DNA from: Schizochytrium sp. TIO01
Taxonomy: Eukaryota; Sar; Bigyra; Thraustochytrida; Thraustochytriidae
Length of the DNA: 64,000 nt
Direction: 5' to 3'
Assembly: GCA_004764695.1 (NCBI GenBank)
Contig: SMSO01000031.1
Span: forward strand, 8,055,261 to 8,119,260
The notes under the pieces were generated by a model. The model ran no database searches, was not told where the DNA came from, and saw nothing but the letters and a program-made list of their open reading frames with translations. Positions 43,225 through 53,109 of this stretch are shown in pieces (position 1 is the stretch's first letter; each line of letters opens with the position of its first letter). Both the position numbers and the translations under genes were made by a program.

Positions 43225-43887
43225 GTCGAGCAGGGAAACATCCTTCTTTTCTTTTCTTTTCCTTATTTCATGGTATCATGGTAGGTATGTAAGGTAGTTA
43301 GTTGCATTCGCCGTATCTTATTTTTTTATCTTTAATTTTAAAAATGAATTGAAATGTAGAAAAACATCAAAGTAAACAACGTTCTTCCTTAAACTTGTAT
43401 GCCTCTATATACGGAGGAATATAGACCGGGCCAAGAAGTTTAAATCCGCGTTAGGCCTTGTATGTATGCTATTCACTTTAGGGTGTTGACCCTGTTAATA
43501 AGATCGAAAGGGCACATCTTCGTAGACCAATGCAATACAGTTAAATACATTATTTTCCGTGTGAGCACAGCATAGTCAAGTGCGATGATTTAGGAGATGT
43601 TAATGTAGGCTTGGTTAGACGGAGTCCTGGGTAGTAATCAACGGGAAGCTGTTTGTATTGACTTCTTATTGGAAGAATGAGATTTTATTCAGTCAAATCA
43701 TTCATCTGTACTGCGGATTGTCCTAATGTTGTTTTACAACTATGCTAGAAATGCATGCTTTGCACAGCTCAAAATATATCTTCTAGTCAAAATTACTGAG
43801 TGAAAGGATTTCAGGAAGACACTGTAGAGAAATAGAGACATGTAAATGTAAAAAATGGAGAGGAAGAAATCACATACAATAATTATT
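43225..43887. other. Convergent intergenic stretch
   Basis: The 3' ends of TruB (+) and CRNKL1 (-) face each other. AT-rich, with no ORF of interest and no clear repeat. Confidence 0.6.
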
Positions 43888-46014
43888 TTAAATGTCGTCC
43901 AAATCAATTTCATTGGTATCTTCGGTCTTCTGGCGTTTAGCTTGTTGCCACTGTTGAGCAATCTGCAAGAGTTTGATGCCTTTTTTAGGATCGTCTGGGA
44001 AGAGATAGTCGTAGTATTCTTCCCAGCCGCCATCCTCCTCCATCTTGCGCTTCTTTTTGATTTTTTTAGGCTGCATTGCTTCAACCTTTTTAATCTCTGC
44101 ATCTTTGCCAAGTTTGCGTTCTGTTTCAAGCCATGACTTAAGGAGAATTGCCCGTTCTTCCTTAATGTCAATATCGTCTGGTGCATCAGCCTGGCGAGCT
44201 TTGAGTTTATCGTATGCTGTTTGAAAGACTTTGCGCCCAGCATCAGGGTCTTGACGATTGTGAGAGGCTTCAAACTTGGCGAATGAGATCCAAACCTTAA
44301 CGTGGTTAGTTCGCTCAAGCAAGCGCTGGTAAAGTGATCGAGCATTGGCACGAGACTTTTCAGTGTCAATACCAATCTCGAAGTCGATATAGCGTTTCCA
44401 GAGAGTCTCTGGCATGTCAAGTACAGGTTGGTTGACAGCGAGCTCAAAAATGGCGCGGCTGCGCTTTGTCTCTCCGATACTATGCTCAAGAGCAGCATAG
44501 CGCTCCCATACGAGACAATTTTGTGGCGCAAACTCTAAGTATTTTTCATAAATTGTACGGCAGCGGTCAACATTTCCTAGTTGGAGCTCGAGGTTCAAAT
44601 ACATTTTGAAGATTTTGTCCCGCGGACAACGACCGATGGCCTCGCCTAGAATCTTGCGAGCTGCAACGAGATCCTTCTGGCGAATTTCGAGTTGCGCCGC
44701 ATAAATCCATATCTTGCTGAATGTGAAATTCTTGTGTGGAATACAGTCTAGGCACCGGCGATACACAGCCCGGGTCTGAGGAATATCATCCATGTGCAAT
44801 TCCTCGAAAAGGGCATAATTGATCCACAGATAAATATAGCGCTTCCACATACGTTTATCAGTCTTGGAAGGTGGTACACAAGCCACAGCCTTATCAAAGG
44901 TATCACGAACGCGGTCCCTTGCTTTCGCTAGCTGTTTGCGGGCAAAGATTTTGTCCTGATCTGTAAGGAAGTCCCTCGCTGCGAGAGCATGGGCTTCGGC
45001 AACGGCCTGAGCCTGCTCCATTCGTGTCCAATCGAACCATGTGTTATAGGCGAAAGGTTTATCTTTGACAATATCAGCAAATTGTGTTCTTCTTTTCTCA
45101 ATCAGCACTGCCTCGATTGAGTCTGTATCTCCGTGTTGCCTCTCGAAAGCCGCATATGCCTCGTATAGCTCGCGCGTCTCTTCCTTGGGCAAAATCTCCA
45201 GGGCTTGTTTGTAGATCGCTCTCGCACGCTCAAACTCTTTACATCGCCCTTCGAACTGTGCAAATGCCAGCATGAGCGCTGGCTTCTTTGCTTCAGTCTC
45301 ATCGAGCTCCTCCAGCGCCCTCTCGTACACACGTCTTGCGAGGGCTAGCTGAGCGTTCTTCTCCTCCCACTTTGCATACTTGACGTACGTGCGAGCTTTA
45401 GGATGGCAGCCGCACATGCGCTCCATCACATCCCGAGACTTAGCAACCTCGCCATGACGCATCTCGAAGTTCACATATGCACTCCACGCCTCTACGCTGG
45501 GCTCCCATTGCATCCAACGTTCAAACACGCCGCGAGCCTTGCTGACCTCACCCAGAGTCTCCTCGAGTAGCACATATTTTGCCCAAAGCTGGTTCATTCT
45601 AGGCAAAATTGTCACACCCCTGTCGAAAACATTTCTAGCAAAATTGGGAAATCCGCTTTTGATCTCCATTTCGGCATAGAAAACCCATGCTTTCACATCG
45701 CGATAATGGCCCTCGAGAGCTCGCTCCATAATGGACCTTGCGTGGGCAAAGTTCATCTGGGAGCACTCCCACTTGGCGTAGCGCAGAAAGTGCGAGAGAC
45801 TAACCATTGTGTGCCTCAGGGAGTCCTCGAAGCCGCGGCGGCGCTCCGCTTGGTGCATACGGAGCTCCTCTTCATCGTGAATTCGCGTACTTACGTGAAG
45901 GTCGTGCAGCTTTTGCTCATCGCTCACAAGATGCTCCCGGGCAGCGCGAACAAGCTGTTCTGCTGTGACCTGGACCTGGGCGGGAGCCCGGTTCTTCACC
46001 TGGCGCTCCTCCAT
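43888..46014 (-). CDS. CRNKL1: Crooked-neck-like pre-mRNA splicing factor (CRNKL1/Clf1/Syf3)
   Basis: ATG 46014 gives 708 residues beginning VKNRAPAQVQVTAEQL, the family's conserved start. The open frame continues upstream to 46044 and beyond without an ATG. The protein is almost entirely HAT (half-a-TPR) repeats, with the recurrent pattern W-x-x-Y-x-x-F/W-E (for example LSHFLRYAKWECSQMNFAHA, WIQWE-type units and RARSIFERAL-like helices), about 15 units. It ends with an acidic/basic tail containing GGWEEYYDYLFPDD. CRNKL1/Clf1 is a scaffold of the Prp19-associated (NTC) complex in the spliceosome. The intact gene agrees with the spliceosomal introns seen elsewhere in the window. A 5' intron or a short first exon cannot be ruled out. 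Confidence 0.95.
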   Translation of the reverse strand: MEERQVKNRAPAQVQVTAEQLVRAAREHLVSDEQKLHDLHVSTRIHDEEELRMHQAERRRGFEDSLRHTMVSLSHFLRYAKWECSQMNFAHARSIMERALEGHYRDVKAWVFYAEMEIKSGFPNFARNVFDRGVTILPRMNQLWAKYVLLEETLGEVSKARGVFERWMQWEPSVEAWSAYVNFEMRHGEVAKSRDVMERMCGCHPKARTYVKYAKWEEKNAQLALARRVYERALEELDETEAKKPALMLAFAQFEGRCKEFERARAIYKQALEILPKEETRELYEAYAAFERQHGDTDSIEAVLIEKRRTQFADIVKDKPFAYNTWFDWTRMEQAQAVAEAHALAARDFLTDQDKIFARKQLAKARDRVRDTFDKAVACVPPSKTDKRMWKRYIYLWINYALFEELHMDDIPQTRAVYRRCLDCIPHKNFTFSKIWIYAAQLEIRQKDLVAARKILGEAIGRCPRDKIFKMYLNLELQLGNVDRCRTIYEKYLEFAPQNCLVWERYAALEHSIGETKRSRAIFELAVNQPVLDMPETLWKRYIDFEIGIDTEKSRANARSLYQRLLERTNHVKVWISFAKFEASHNRQDPDAGRKVFQTAYDKLKARQADAPDDIDIKEERAILLKSWLETERKLGKDAEIKKVEAMQPKKIKKKRKMEEDGGWEEYYDYLFPDDPKKGIKLLQIAQQWQQAKRQKTEDTNEIDLDDI

Positions 46015-46899
46015 CGCGGCCTTACGCAGCTGCGAGCGGAGCACGATAAGCGAGTGGTCAATCCGAAGTTTCGAGTTTGACTGATTGTTTGTTTACTCCT
46101 CCTCTTTTTCTATCATTCATTCATTTTCTTTTCATCTCTCTTTTTTTCCAGACTAATTGGGGTTGCGCAGTGTTCACAAGTCGTTCTATAGCTGCTCAGT
46201 AAACAGTGCAAATGATCACGAGTTCGCGAATCATCACGATTGCGTCTTTGCTTGGAGGTGGTATATTAAATACGTTAGAACCTACTAAACTTTGCTACAA
46301 TACCATGGTCCTAGAATAATCGCGCGAGAGTACAAAATGACTTCTTGCGTTTATTTCTCACACAAATTGGATGAGAAAAGTTTTGCACAACAAAGGCTAA
46401 GGCCAATGAAAAACAAAGTATTCAGGAGCCTAGAAGATGTACTAGCATGTGATTATGTGGACTCCATATATGGCAATCCCAACGCTTAGCTGGAAAGCTT
46501 AGTCTATGTCTGAATTGATTGTCTTCTTGTTCACGAATTGAGTCAAATTCATGAGAAACAAATATTCTTGCACTTGCCCCAACAATTGAGCTTCCCAGCT
46601 ATCCTAAAGAGACTCTGATAATGTGGTTGATTGCATCATTCGTTTTCTCGCCGGGACGAATTACACAAAGTACCTTGCTGCCAATTAATTTGATCGTTGC
46701 TGACTAACTTGAGATCAGGAGGAGAAAATACTTATTTTTCCTTTTCTTTACTTTAAGTTGATTTTACTCCTTACGCCTTGAAATAAATTAATTCATTACG
46801 AGGTACGCTTTTCTCATTATTACAACCCCAAAAGCAGTTGCACGAGTGAGCGAGGTAAAAGCTTTAATTGCAGCAAAAACATCATCAGCGGCAAGCAAA
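46015..46899. other. Intergenic stretch with one short ORF
   Basis: ATG 46337 to TAG 46489 opens 50 codons (MTSCVYFSHKLDEKSFAQQR...) with a fair codon pattern but no recognisable domain. It could be a remnant belonging to the broken gene that follows. The rest is AT-rich with nothing visible. Confidence 0.35.
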
Positions 46900-48768
46900 A
46901 TGCAAACGACAACCAGGCCAGGTGGCAGCATGTCGGACTCCGACTACAGTAGCTACTCCGACGATGAAGTTGATGCTGAAGATGTTGCACCTTCATACGA
47001 GAACGTGCAGGGAATGTCTGATGGAAAACTCAGCCCAATTGGTTTTGCATAGATGGATGACGAAACCCTCAAATTTCTTCGCAACAACCGCAAGAAATTG
47101 ACTAATGACCAACGCGTGATGCTCAAACGTATCCACGATCTGGGACGGAGATCCGAACAACGGGGCAGAGCAGAAGGCGTTGCTAGCTTTCAGGAGACCG
47201 TTAAGGTGGCGCTACAAAAGTATCTCTTTTCTAACATTGTGTGTCAAAGTGGACCGCGGCAACACCATCGACATGGGCTTTGCCATTCACCGCACTCAAT
47301 CCGTGGAATGACTTCGATGATGAAGTGATTTCCGATCCAGACTTTCTAGACTCTGGCGTCTTAGGAGAATCGATTGCAAAAAATGTTTTCGATCCCCTGA
47401 AAAACTTCGACATTTACCAAAGTGTCAACGAGGCAAAAAGATATTCTCTACAAAAGGTCTGTACGCCACTTGAAAGCATGGGGAAGCAAGTTGCTGCTTT
47501 CCCTGAAATCAGTATTCAGTATGAACAACAGATTGGTCTCGCACTACAGTCGGATATCAACCTATCGGCAGTTGAAATTGAAAACGGGGAAAGGGTTTCC
47601 AGGGTTTTCTGTGTCATCGAGGCAAAGCGACCAAAGCAGTTACTGACAGAATATGGTAATCAAACCGTGGAAAACGCAGGGAGAGAGCACCAAATATCGG
47701 AGTAGCTGATGATCCCCGCGGTCATATTCGGGCTGGTCTCAGCCAGTTGCTTGGATACATGGTGCTCTACGGCCTGAAGTACGGAGTTTTTATATCTTTC
47801 GAGCTCACGTACTTCTGCAAGCGAGACAAAGAAGGTCAGATGCGGATTTCAAAGGGATTTTACGGAATCCATAAAGAAAACGACACTGGTGTCAATTTTG
47901 TGATGGCTTCATTCATCTATAAAATCCTTCACGACAACGAAAGAAGGCTCCCCTACCCGCCTATGGAGAGCCAGTCGGTTGGAGTACAGGAGTTCTATTA
48001 ACAGTGTCAGAAGAGCTGGGGCGGGAAACAGGTCAATAAGAATAGCATACTCGAGATTTTGGAGAACATGATCGGAAAAGCTTGCGCAGATTTCATCAGA
48101 TCCACGATAAGGAGAGCGGCCGACCAGTTTGGCCAGGACGATGAGATCGATGCTCTCCGCAATAGAGTCGCCAGCCTCCTACCCCTAAGTGAGGAGGCAT
48201 TCAGCATGCATCTGCCATGGGAGGAGGATTTTAAGCCTGTGGCGGAAGGCGTGGTTCGGATTCCTTGGATTTCCTATAAAGGTTCACATGGAACGTCTTT
48301 GTCAAGGCTATGCAAATTTCGAAGGATTGGCCGAGGTGGCTTTTGACAGAGAGCAAGGAGTCCTTTCTTAAAGAAGTTGAGTTCTACAAGGCCCCCCTGC
48401 ACAAATTGCAGGGTCTCTACATCCCTTTCTTGGCGTATGGCGGCGTGTTCCATGGCCAAGTAATCATCGCCACGACCTCTTCGGGTGTAACTGCGACTAA
48501 AGAGCTGATGATCACTCATCGTGATTGGGCGCCCCGTTCGATCAGATAATCGCTTGCGCGCGTGCATCAGGCGGGCTTCTTGCACGGCGACATCGCCTGG
48601 CGCAACATCACACTCAACCTGGAGTCCAAGACTGCGCATTTGATCGACTTTGGCCGCGCCACCCAACATAAAGACCCCAAGGAGTTTGAGAAGTTCCAGG
48701 CTAAAGATAAAGAGGCGCTTGAGGACCCGCTGTCCTGTGTCAGCGCGCGGAAGCGTCTACGCGGCTAA
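46900..48768 (+). pseudogene. Broken Crinkler-type nuclease-protein kinase gene
   Basis: One protein can be followed through at least six disrupted blocks: ATG 46900 to TAG 47050, 47053-about 47240, 47241-47705 (frame shift), about 47706-48001 (TAA), 48004-about 48345, and about 48310-48768 (with TAA at 48547-48549). An early acidic Ser/Asp region is followed by a PD-(D/E)xK nuclease-like core (SDINL...VFCVIEAKRPK) and then a protein kinase C-lobe (FLHGDIAWRNITL, HLIDFGRA, i.e. HGD-x4-N and DFG). The nuclease-plus-kinase order is known from Crinkler-like effectors of oomycetes, chytrids and other eukaryotes. With two in-frame stops and several shifts it should not make a full protein. Introns could explain some breaks but not the stops inside the domains. 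Confidence 0.65.
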
Positions 48769-48957
48769 TTCAGATCTTTCAAGGAAGCACTTGGCGTGTG
48801 AAAAAAATAAACAGTATTGATTCTTATACTTCTTCTTATTCTTAATTTAATTTACTTAATTTAACTTTTTATTGGAAATAATTGTTTATTCAGTACAATT
48901 CTTGAATGAGCAAGTGTTCCGTAGTGTATGAATAATCCCCAATTTAACCCATAGAAC
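48769..48957. other. AT-rich spacer
   Basis: Short A/T-rich 3' sequence between the convergent broken kinase gene and the minus-strand small gene. Confidence 0.6.
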
Positions 48958-49602
48958 CTAATTCATTACCTCATGGACAGCCTTTTCAATGAGCTCAAGG
49001 TCTTTGGTAGAGTAAGAATTAACTTGGCGAGGCGCACCATCTACGTAGTGAATGCTCCTGGGAGGCTCAGAGTTGTACTTTTGCCGATAGAGCTGAGCAG
49101 TCCTCCTTCCGAACTTTTGCAGTTCTCCGGTGGTTGGCGGGCGGCCTAGGATGCGGGCGGCAACCTCAGAGATAGTAATCTCATGATGTTCTGGCTGTGC
49201 GTCCTGAATTGCAGCCGGCTGAGTGCCTTGCTGGGTAGTATTTTCATCAAGCATCCGAATAGTGGCTCTGTGAAGAGAGGCAATGAGAGAGCGTTGAAGA
49301 TCCATTTGTTGAATTTGATCGCGTCCAGAGCCATCACCTTTGAATGCATGGATCGTTTCCAAGAAAAATCTAGCCGTATTTTGCCTTCTCTCGGCCGATT
49401 CTTCTCTTGTGCCCTCCTCCTCAATCAATCGACAGCTCCGCTCCGATTCTAGCTTTTCCACACGCTCCTTTAGACTAAGCAGCACACTCTGCTGCTCCAG
49501 TTCCTCCCTCCAGGAAGCAGGGCGCTTGGTCCCACGAGACTGCTCTTCTTCCTCAATGTGCACACCCTGGTCCGTTGTGACCCTTACTACAATGTCTGTC
49601 AT
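48958..49602 (-). CDS. Small putative DNA-binding protein of the accessory island
   Basis: The intact 214-residue frame from ATG 49602 has a charged coiled-coil N-terminal half (SLKERVEKLESERSCRLIEE). Its C-terminal domain of about 70 residues (VAARILGRPPTTGELQKFGR, KYNSEPPRSIHYVDGAPRQV, TKDLELIEKAVHEVM) looks like a compact helical, possibly DNA-binding, unit. I recall similar 'Y-x(3)-PP-x(5)-V-D-G' domains in proteins of large DNA viruses and of eukaryotes with acquired genes, but I cannot name the family with certainty. It lies on the same strand as the NTPase gene, 275 bp from its stop codon, and shares its intronless, AT-richer context. Confidence 0.5.
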   Translation of the reverse strand: MTDIVVRVTTDQGVHIEEEEQSRGTKRPASWREELEQQSVLLSLKERVEKLESERSCRLIEEEGTREESAERRQNTARFFLETIHAFKGDGSGRDQIQQMDLQRSLIASLHRATIRMLDENTTQQGTQPAAIQDAQPEHHEITISEVAARILGRPPTTGELQKFGRRTAQLYRQKYNSEPPRSIHYVDGAPRQVNSYSTKDLELIEKAVHEVMN

Positions 49603-49876
49603 TCATTCATGGCAAGGAGGAACTCGGCGTAGTCCTTATCTAGGCCTTTCTGGCCGCAACGCAAAATCAAGCAGCGAGCGAACTTTTTGGTTAGCATAGG
49701 AAACTTCGCTGCATTTCCTCCCGGGAAGTTGTCGCAGTTTCTCTCCGGTGGTCGAGCCAGGGACTGGTAATACTATGGAGTTTTCCAAGTTGTATTCCTC
49801 CTCTCCTACTTTGGATGTTTCACCGCATGCGGGGTGAAAAATCTATGGGTACGTGACTTTGTCCAGAAATAGCCTT
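49603..49876. other. Short spacer
   Basis: About 270 bp between two same-strand genes. It includes a near-palindromic TAGTACTTTT/AAAAGTAC element close to 49900. No clear promoter motif. Confidence 0.4.
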
Positions 49877-52249
49877 TTAGTACACTTTCCAATTTAAGAC
49901 GTAGTACTTTTGAAAAGTACTACATCTAAGCTCCTTACCACTCCGCGGAAATACACTTAGTAGTGCTTTTGTATTTTGTTCCCTTCTGGTCACTTCGTTT
50001 TCTCCGGGATTTGGATATTTTACTTGTATCAAGACTGGGACGAAAGCTTCATCGCTAGCTAGATCCGGTACCGTTGTGCGACGCATCATCGTTATCACAT
50101 CTGCCCCGAAATCATCGAATGGGTAACAAAAGGGTTCGACCAAATCCATCAAGCCCTCCGAGGCAAACCCGTTCATTTCCGATAACCAATCCAGCGTTCC
50201 CTGTTGGTCTCTGCTACAATTGCGCACCAATTTTCCGAATGACGATCCTTTGGGCATTTCAAGATGATCAAACAACATTTCGCGGCGATCAGTGGGGTCC
50301 CGAATAATAATTTGCTTCGCCACATCTAGTGTAGAATTCATGTGTTTGAAAGCACATAGCATGGTATAGTACTTCATATAGTCTTGCGAACCCGTCTCCC
50401 TAATCTTGCTGACAACAAACTCGAGGAGGGTTCCCTCCTCAAGAAAGTTCTGTAGTGCTGCTTCAAGCACCAGAGGTTCATCAAGTTTGACAAAGAACCC
50501 ATCTGGGACATAGCCTCTTCGTGATGCCTGGACCGTTACCGAACTGACTTGACAGACTCCGTCGTCAACCAGTTTCTGTGCAGATTCATTCTTTAAACAA
50601 ACGGGTTTGTCTGTAAAGAGATGCGTTACGAGCGCATCTAGGAAATCTTGGAAATCTTGGATTTCTTTTTTGTTCTCATTGATCCGTTTGATTGCAGTCA
50701 GTGTGGTGGAGTTTGCTTTATAACGCCAGGATGCTCTTGATTCGCGCTGATTCTCTGATATAGTATGAAAAGCGTTCGGGTGTGTCATGATTTCGACGAA
50801 GCGCCGTATCTCTTGAATGAACCTCGCGTTAAGGTCTCCTGGGTCACTCGATTGAAGTTTTCTCCCCAGCAGAATATCTAAAAATGCAACTGTCCATCTG
50901 GGTCTTCCTGTAAGCCATTTGCATGTGTACTGAACAACATGTTCATCCAATTGTTCTAAGTCCAGAATAGTCCCAATATATTGTTCAACACCAGCTGTGT
51001 CTAGTGAGGGAAATTTGTAATGCAAAGATGAGTTCTTGGTATCTTTTGCAGACGCACTGGACAGTTGTGTTGTAATGTGGACCATAGAAAAACCCGTTCC
51101 GGAGAAAATGGGGTGATTAATGAGTCCGTGAGTATCTACCATGGACGTGAGTGCTTTGGAAACCGGAGAGAGCAAACTTCGCCTCTCATCTTGGTCTTCA
51201 GAGGAGTGAAAAAAGCCCACAAATTTCTTGGCTAGTACTTGTGTTTCGTCAAAGGCTACATTAAACCTGGTACCTTCAACTAAGTCACGGACGTTTTGCC
51301 AGACGGGTCTTAATTTCTTCAGCATACGACGAGGTTCTTCTGCAGCGTTTGAGATACTCAAATCCTCGTTAAAGCCAGAAACAAATGTAGAGAACAGTGC
51401 GTTAAACACATCCGTATTTTTGAAGTAGTACTGTGGTGCGAGCTGTACGCGAAGCCAAAGCTCCTCAGTAAGCACATGTGTACCGAGGGCGTGCTTCAGT
51501 GCGCAGAAAACTAGCAGTCTACAGAGTATCAGAGCGATTACGTAGAAGTTTGCAAGCTCATCATTTTCAAGTGGCGTGGATTCTTTGACAAAGCGCCCCA
51601 ACTCGTAGTAAAGACTTGCGATATCACTGCTGCCTGGGTTGAGTGTAGCGCTGTCAGCAGCAACGAAGTACAGTCCGTAGCTTCGAGCAAAAATCTCAAA
51701 AATCAATCTCGTCTTTCCAGCGCCCGAGGTGCCGTAAAAGCTCATGAGTGTTTTGTGAGTACCTGAAACAATTTTGCCAAAGTTTTCCAAATTCTCGTTA
51801 AAACGTCCCAAAAGATCATGAGTAAGGAAATCGGGGGCTAAGCTATCGGAGGCGAGATTTAGCGGAATTTCGACTTTGGGGCGAAAAAGCTTCGCGAACT
51901 CCCCTTCGGGCGTGAAAACTGGCACGGGTTCGAGGAATAGTCCAGGGTTCTCTATGATGTGCTTATATGTTTTATCCAGGGTCTCAGAGACCGGTGACAG
52001 CACCGCATAAAAACTCTTCAGGCTATCCCGCTCATCTCGTGCATCGTTCAACTGTAGCTGTGTCTGTTGCAAAGATTGTTCATACATCGCAATTCGTCGC
52101 TTGCTGAGTTTCTCATCGCTTCTCAGTATCTCCAAAAAATCGTTGATATCTTTGGTCAGCTTTTTCACGGCGCTTTCCGCAGTCTCATACCTGGCGAGGA
52201 CATCGTGAAGTGGAGAAGGCCACGCCTGGCTTGCTGCGCCATCCGCCAT
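49877..52249 (-). CDS. Crinkler-type P-loop NTPase with C-terminal PD-(D/E)xK-like nuclease
   Basis: The intact 790-residue frame starts at ATG 52249. Residues 25-85 form a coiled coil. A STAND-like P-loop NTPase follows, with Walker A GTSGAGKT at 173-180 and a Walker B-like FDETQ at 333-337. A helical regulatory segment comes next. The C-terminus has a restriction-endonuclease-like core in which an Asp (GADV, about 716) is followed about 27 residues later by VLIQVKYPNP (QVK at 742-744), the DxQxK variant of PD-(D/E)xK. This domain order is the hallmark of the Crinkler-like 'CR' effectors derived from transposon-type NTPase-nucleases. No secretion signal or LxLFLAK-type header is visible, so it may act inside the cell. 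It shows no frame lesions, unlike its neighbours. Confidence 0.7.
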   Translation of the reverse strand: MADGAASQAWPSPLHDVLARYETAESAVKKLTKDINDFLEILRSDEKLSKRRIAMYEQSLQQTQLQLNDARDERDSLKSFYAVLSPVSETLDKTYKHIIENPGLFLEPVPVFTPEGEFAKLFRPKVEIPLNLASDSLAPDFLTHDLLGRFNENLENFGKIVSGTHKTLMSFYGTSGAGKTRLIFEIFARSYGLYFVAADSATLNPGSSDIASLYYELGRFVKESTPLENDELANFYVIALILCRLLVFCALKHALGTHVLTEELWLRVQLAPQYYFKNTDVFNALFSTFVSGFNEDLSISNAAEEPRRMLKKLRPVWQNVRDLVEGTRFNVAFDETQVLAKKFVGFFHSSEDQDERRSLLSPVSKALTSMVDTHGLINHPIFSGTGFSMVHITTQLSSASAKDTKNSSLHYKFPSLDTAGVEQYIGTILDLEQLDEHVVQYTCKWLTGRPRWTVAFLDILLGRKLQSSDPGDLNARFIQEIRRFVEIMTHPNAFHTISENQRESRASWRYKANSTTLTAIKRINENKKEIQDFQDFLDALVTHLFTDKPVCLKNESAQKLVDDGVCQVSSVTVQASRRGYVPDGFFVKLDEPLVLEAALQNFLEEGTLLEFVVSKIRETGSQDYMKYYTMLCAFKHMNSTLDVAKQIIIRDPTDRREMLFDHLEMPKGSSFGKLVRNCSRDQQGTLDWLSEMNGFASEGLMDLVEPFCYPFDDFGADVITMMRRTTVPDLASDEAFVPVLIQVKYPNPGENEVTRREQNTKALLSVFPRSGKELRCSTFQKYYVLNWKVY

Positions 52250-52821
52250 CCTTGCGAGTTTGCTCGTCCTGTGTATTCCTAGGCGCTCTCAGTTAGGGAT
52301 TTGCTTCTCAGGGGATTGAAGAGGTTCCTAGAAAGTTCTGCTTTACACACTTTATAAAGAAAGGGTGTGTAAAGCCAAATAACAAATTTTAAAAAAAACA
52401 TTTTGGGTTTTATTTAGAATTAAAAATAAAAACACTGGAGATTTTCATGGTGTTAGCGAGTATGTTTTGTTTCTATTTTGTGAAACTATTAACAGATAAA
52501 AGATTAAAGAATTTTCAAAGGTTTTCGGTCCTATTTGCTAAGGAAGAAAGAGAGTAAGAACCAAAAGATGGTGAAAAGGAAAGTTGGCAAATAGTTCAAT
52601 GCGAAAAAGGCGATCTTTTTATTTTCTATTTGCTGAGCAAGGAGAGAGAGTAAGAATCTATCTGTAGTGAAACGATGTTTACTGCCAAGGATTGTATGGA
52701 CGCGGCATTGAAAGTGAGCGATGCCGAGGAATGCTCTGATTCTCAAGGAACTGAAAAATTATTTGCAGTGGAAACTGTGTTCGATTGAAGAATTGATAAC
52801 AAATGTGCCCAACGGGGTGGG
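52250..52821. other. AT-rich spacer with an imperfect direct repeat
   Basis: No credible gene. A 71-codon minus-strand frame (52531-52746) is hydrophobic and probably chance. A block of about 34 bp (CTATTTGCT...GAAAGAGAGTAAGAA) near 52530 recurs with about 80% identity near 52625, about 93 bp away. Confidence 0.5.
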
Positions 52822-53109
52822 ATGAACACCCACTTTGATTTGATTTATCATTCCAAAAAATTGGACGATGCTGGGAACGAAATTCTAGAGAAACTAGGTG
52901 TAAAATGCTCGAAAAGGATAGTGGAGTGTTTAGAAGAACTTGGTTTTGTTGTGTCTCATCGTGAGCTTTATTCTTTTAAAATAAGTTGGGGAGAGAGAGT
53001 TCCAGGTCTAGAGGACTTTAGAAAGATCGACTTTACAATTACACTACAAAATAGATTGATTGTATCTAGTTACCGTTTTCTTGAGGCACTTGTGTATTTG
53101 ATTTTTTGA
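52822..53109 (+). CDS. Small hypothetical protein of the island
   Basis: ATG 52822 opens 95 codons (MNTHFDLIYHSKKLDDAGNE...) with a mixed alpha/beta-looking composition and no TM segment or recognised domain. Its 3' end overlaps the 3' end of the minus-strand membrane protein gene by 44 bp, a compact arrangement unlike the rest of the window. It could be a real small gene or chance. Confidence 0.35.
   Translation: MNTHFDLIYHSKKLDDAGNEILEKLGVKCSKRIVECLEELGFVVSHRELYSFKISWGERVPGLEDFRKIDFTITLQNRLIVSSYRFLEALVYLIF

Noticed and set aside
43740-44531. 263-codon minus-strand ORF
   Set aside because: Out-of-frame shadow of CRNKL1.
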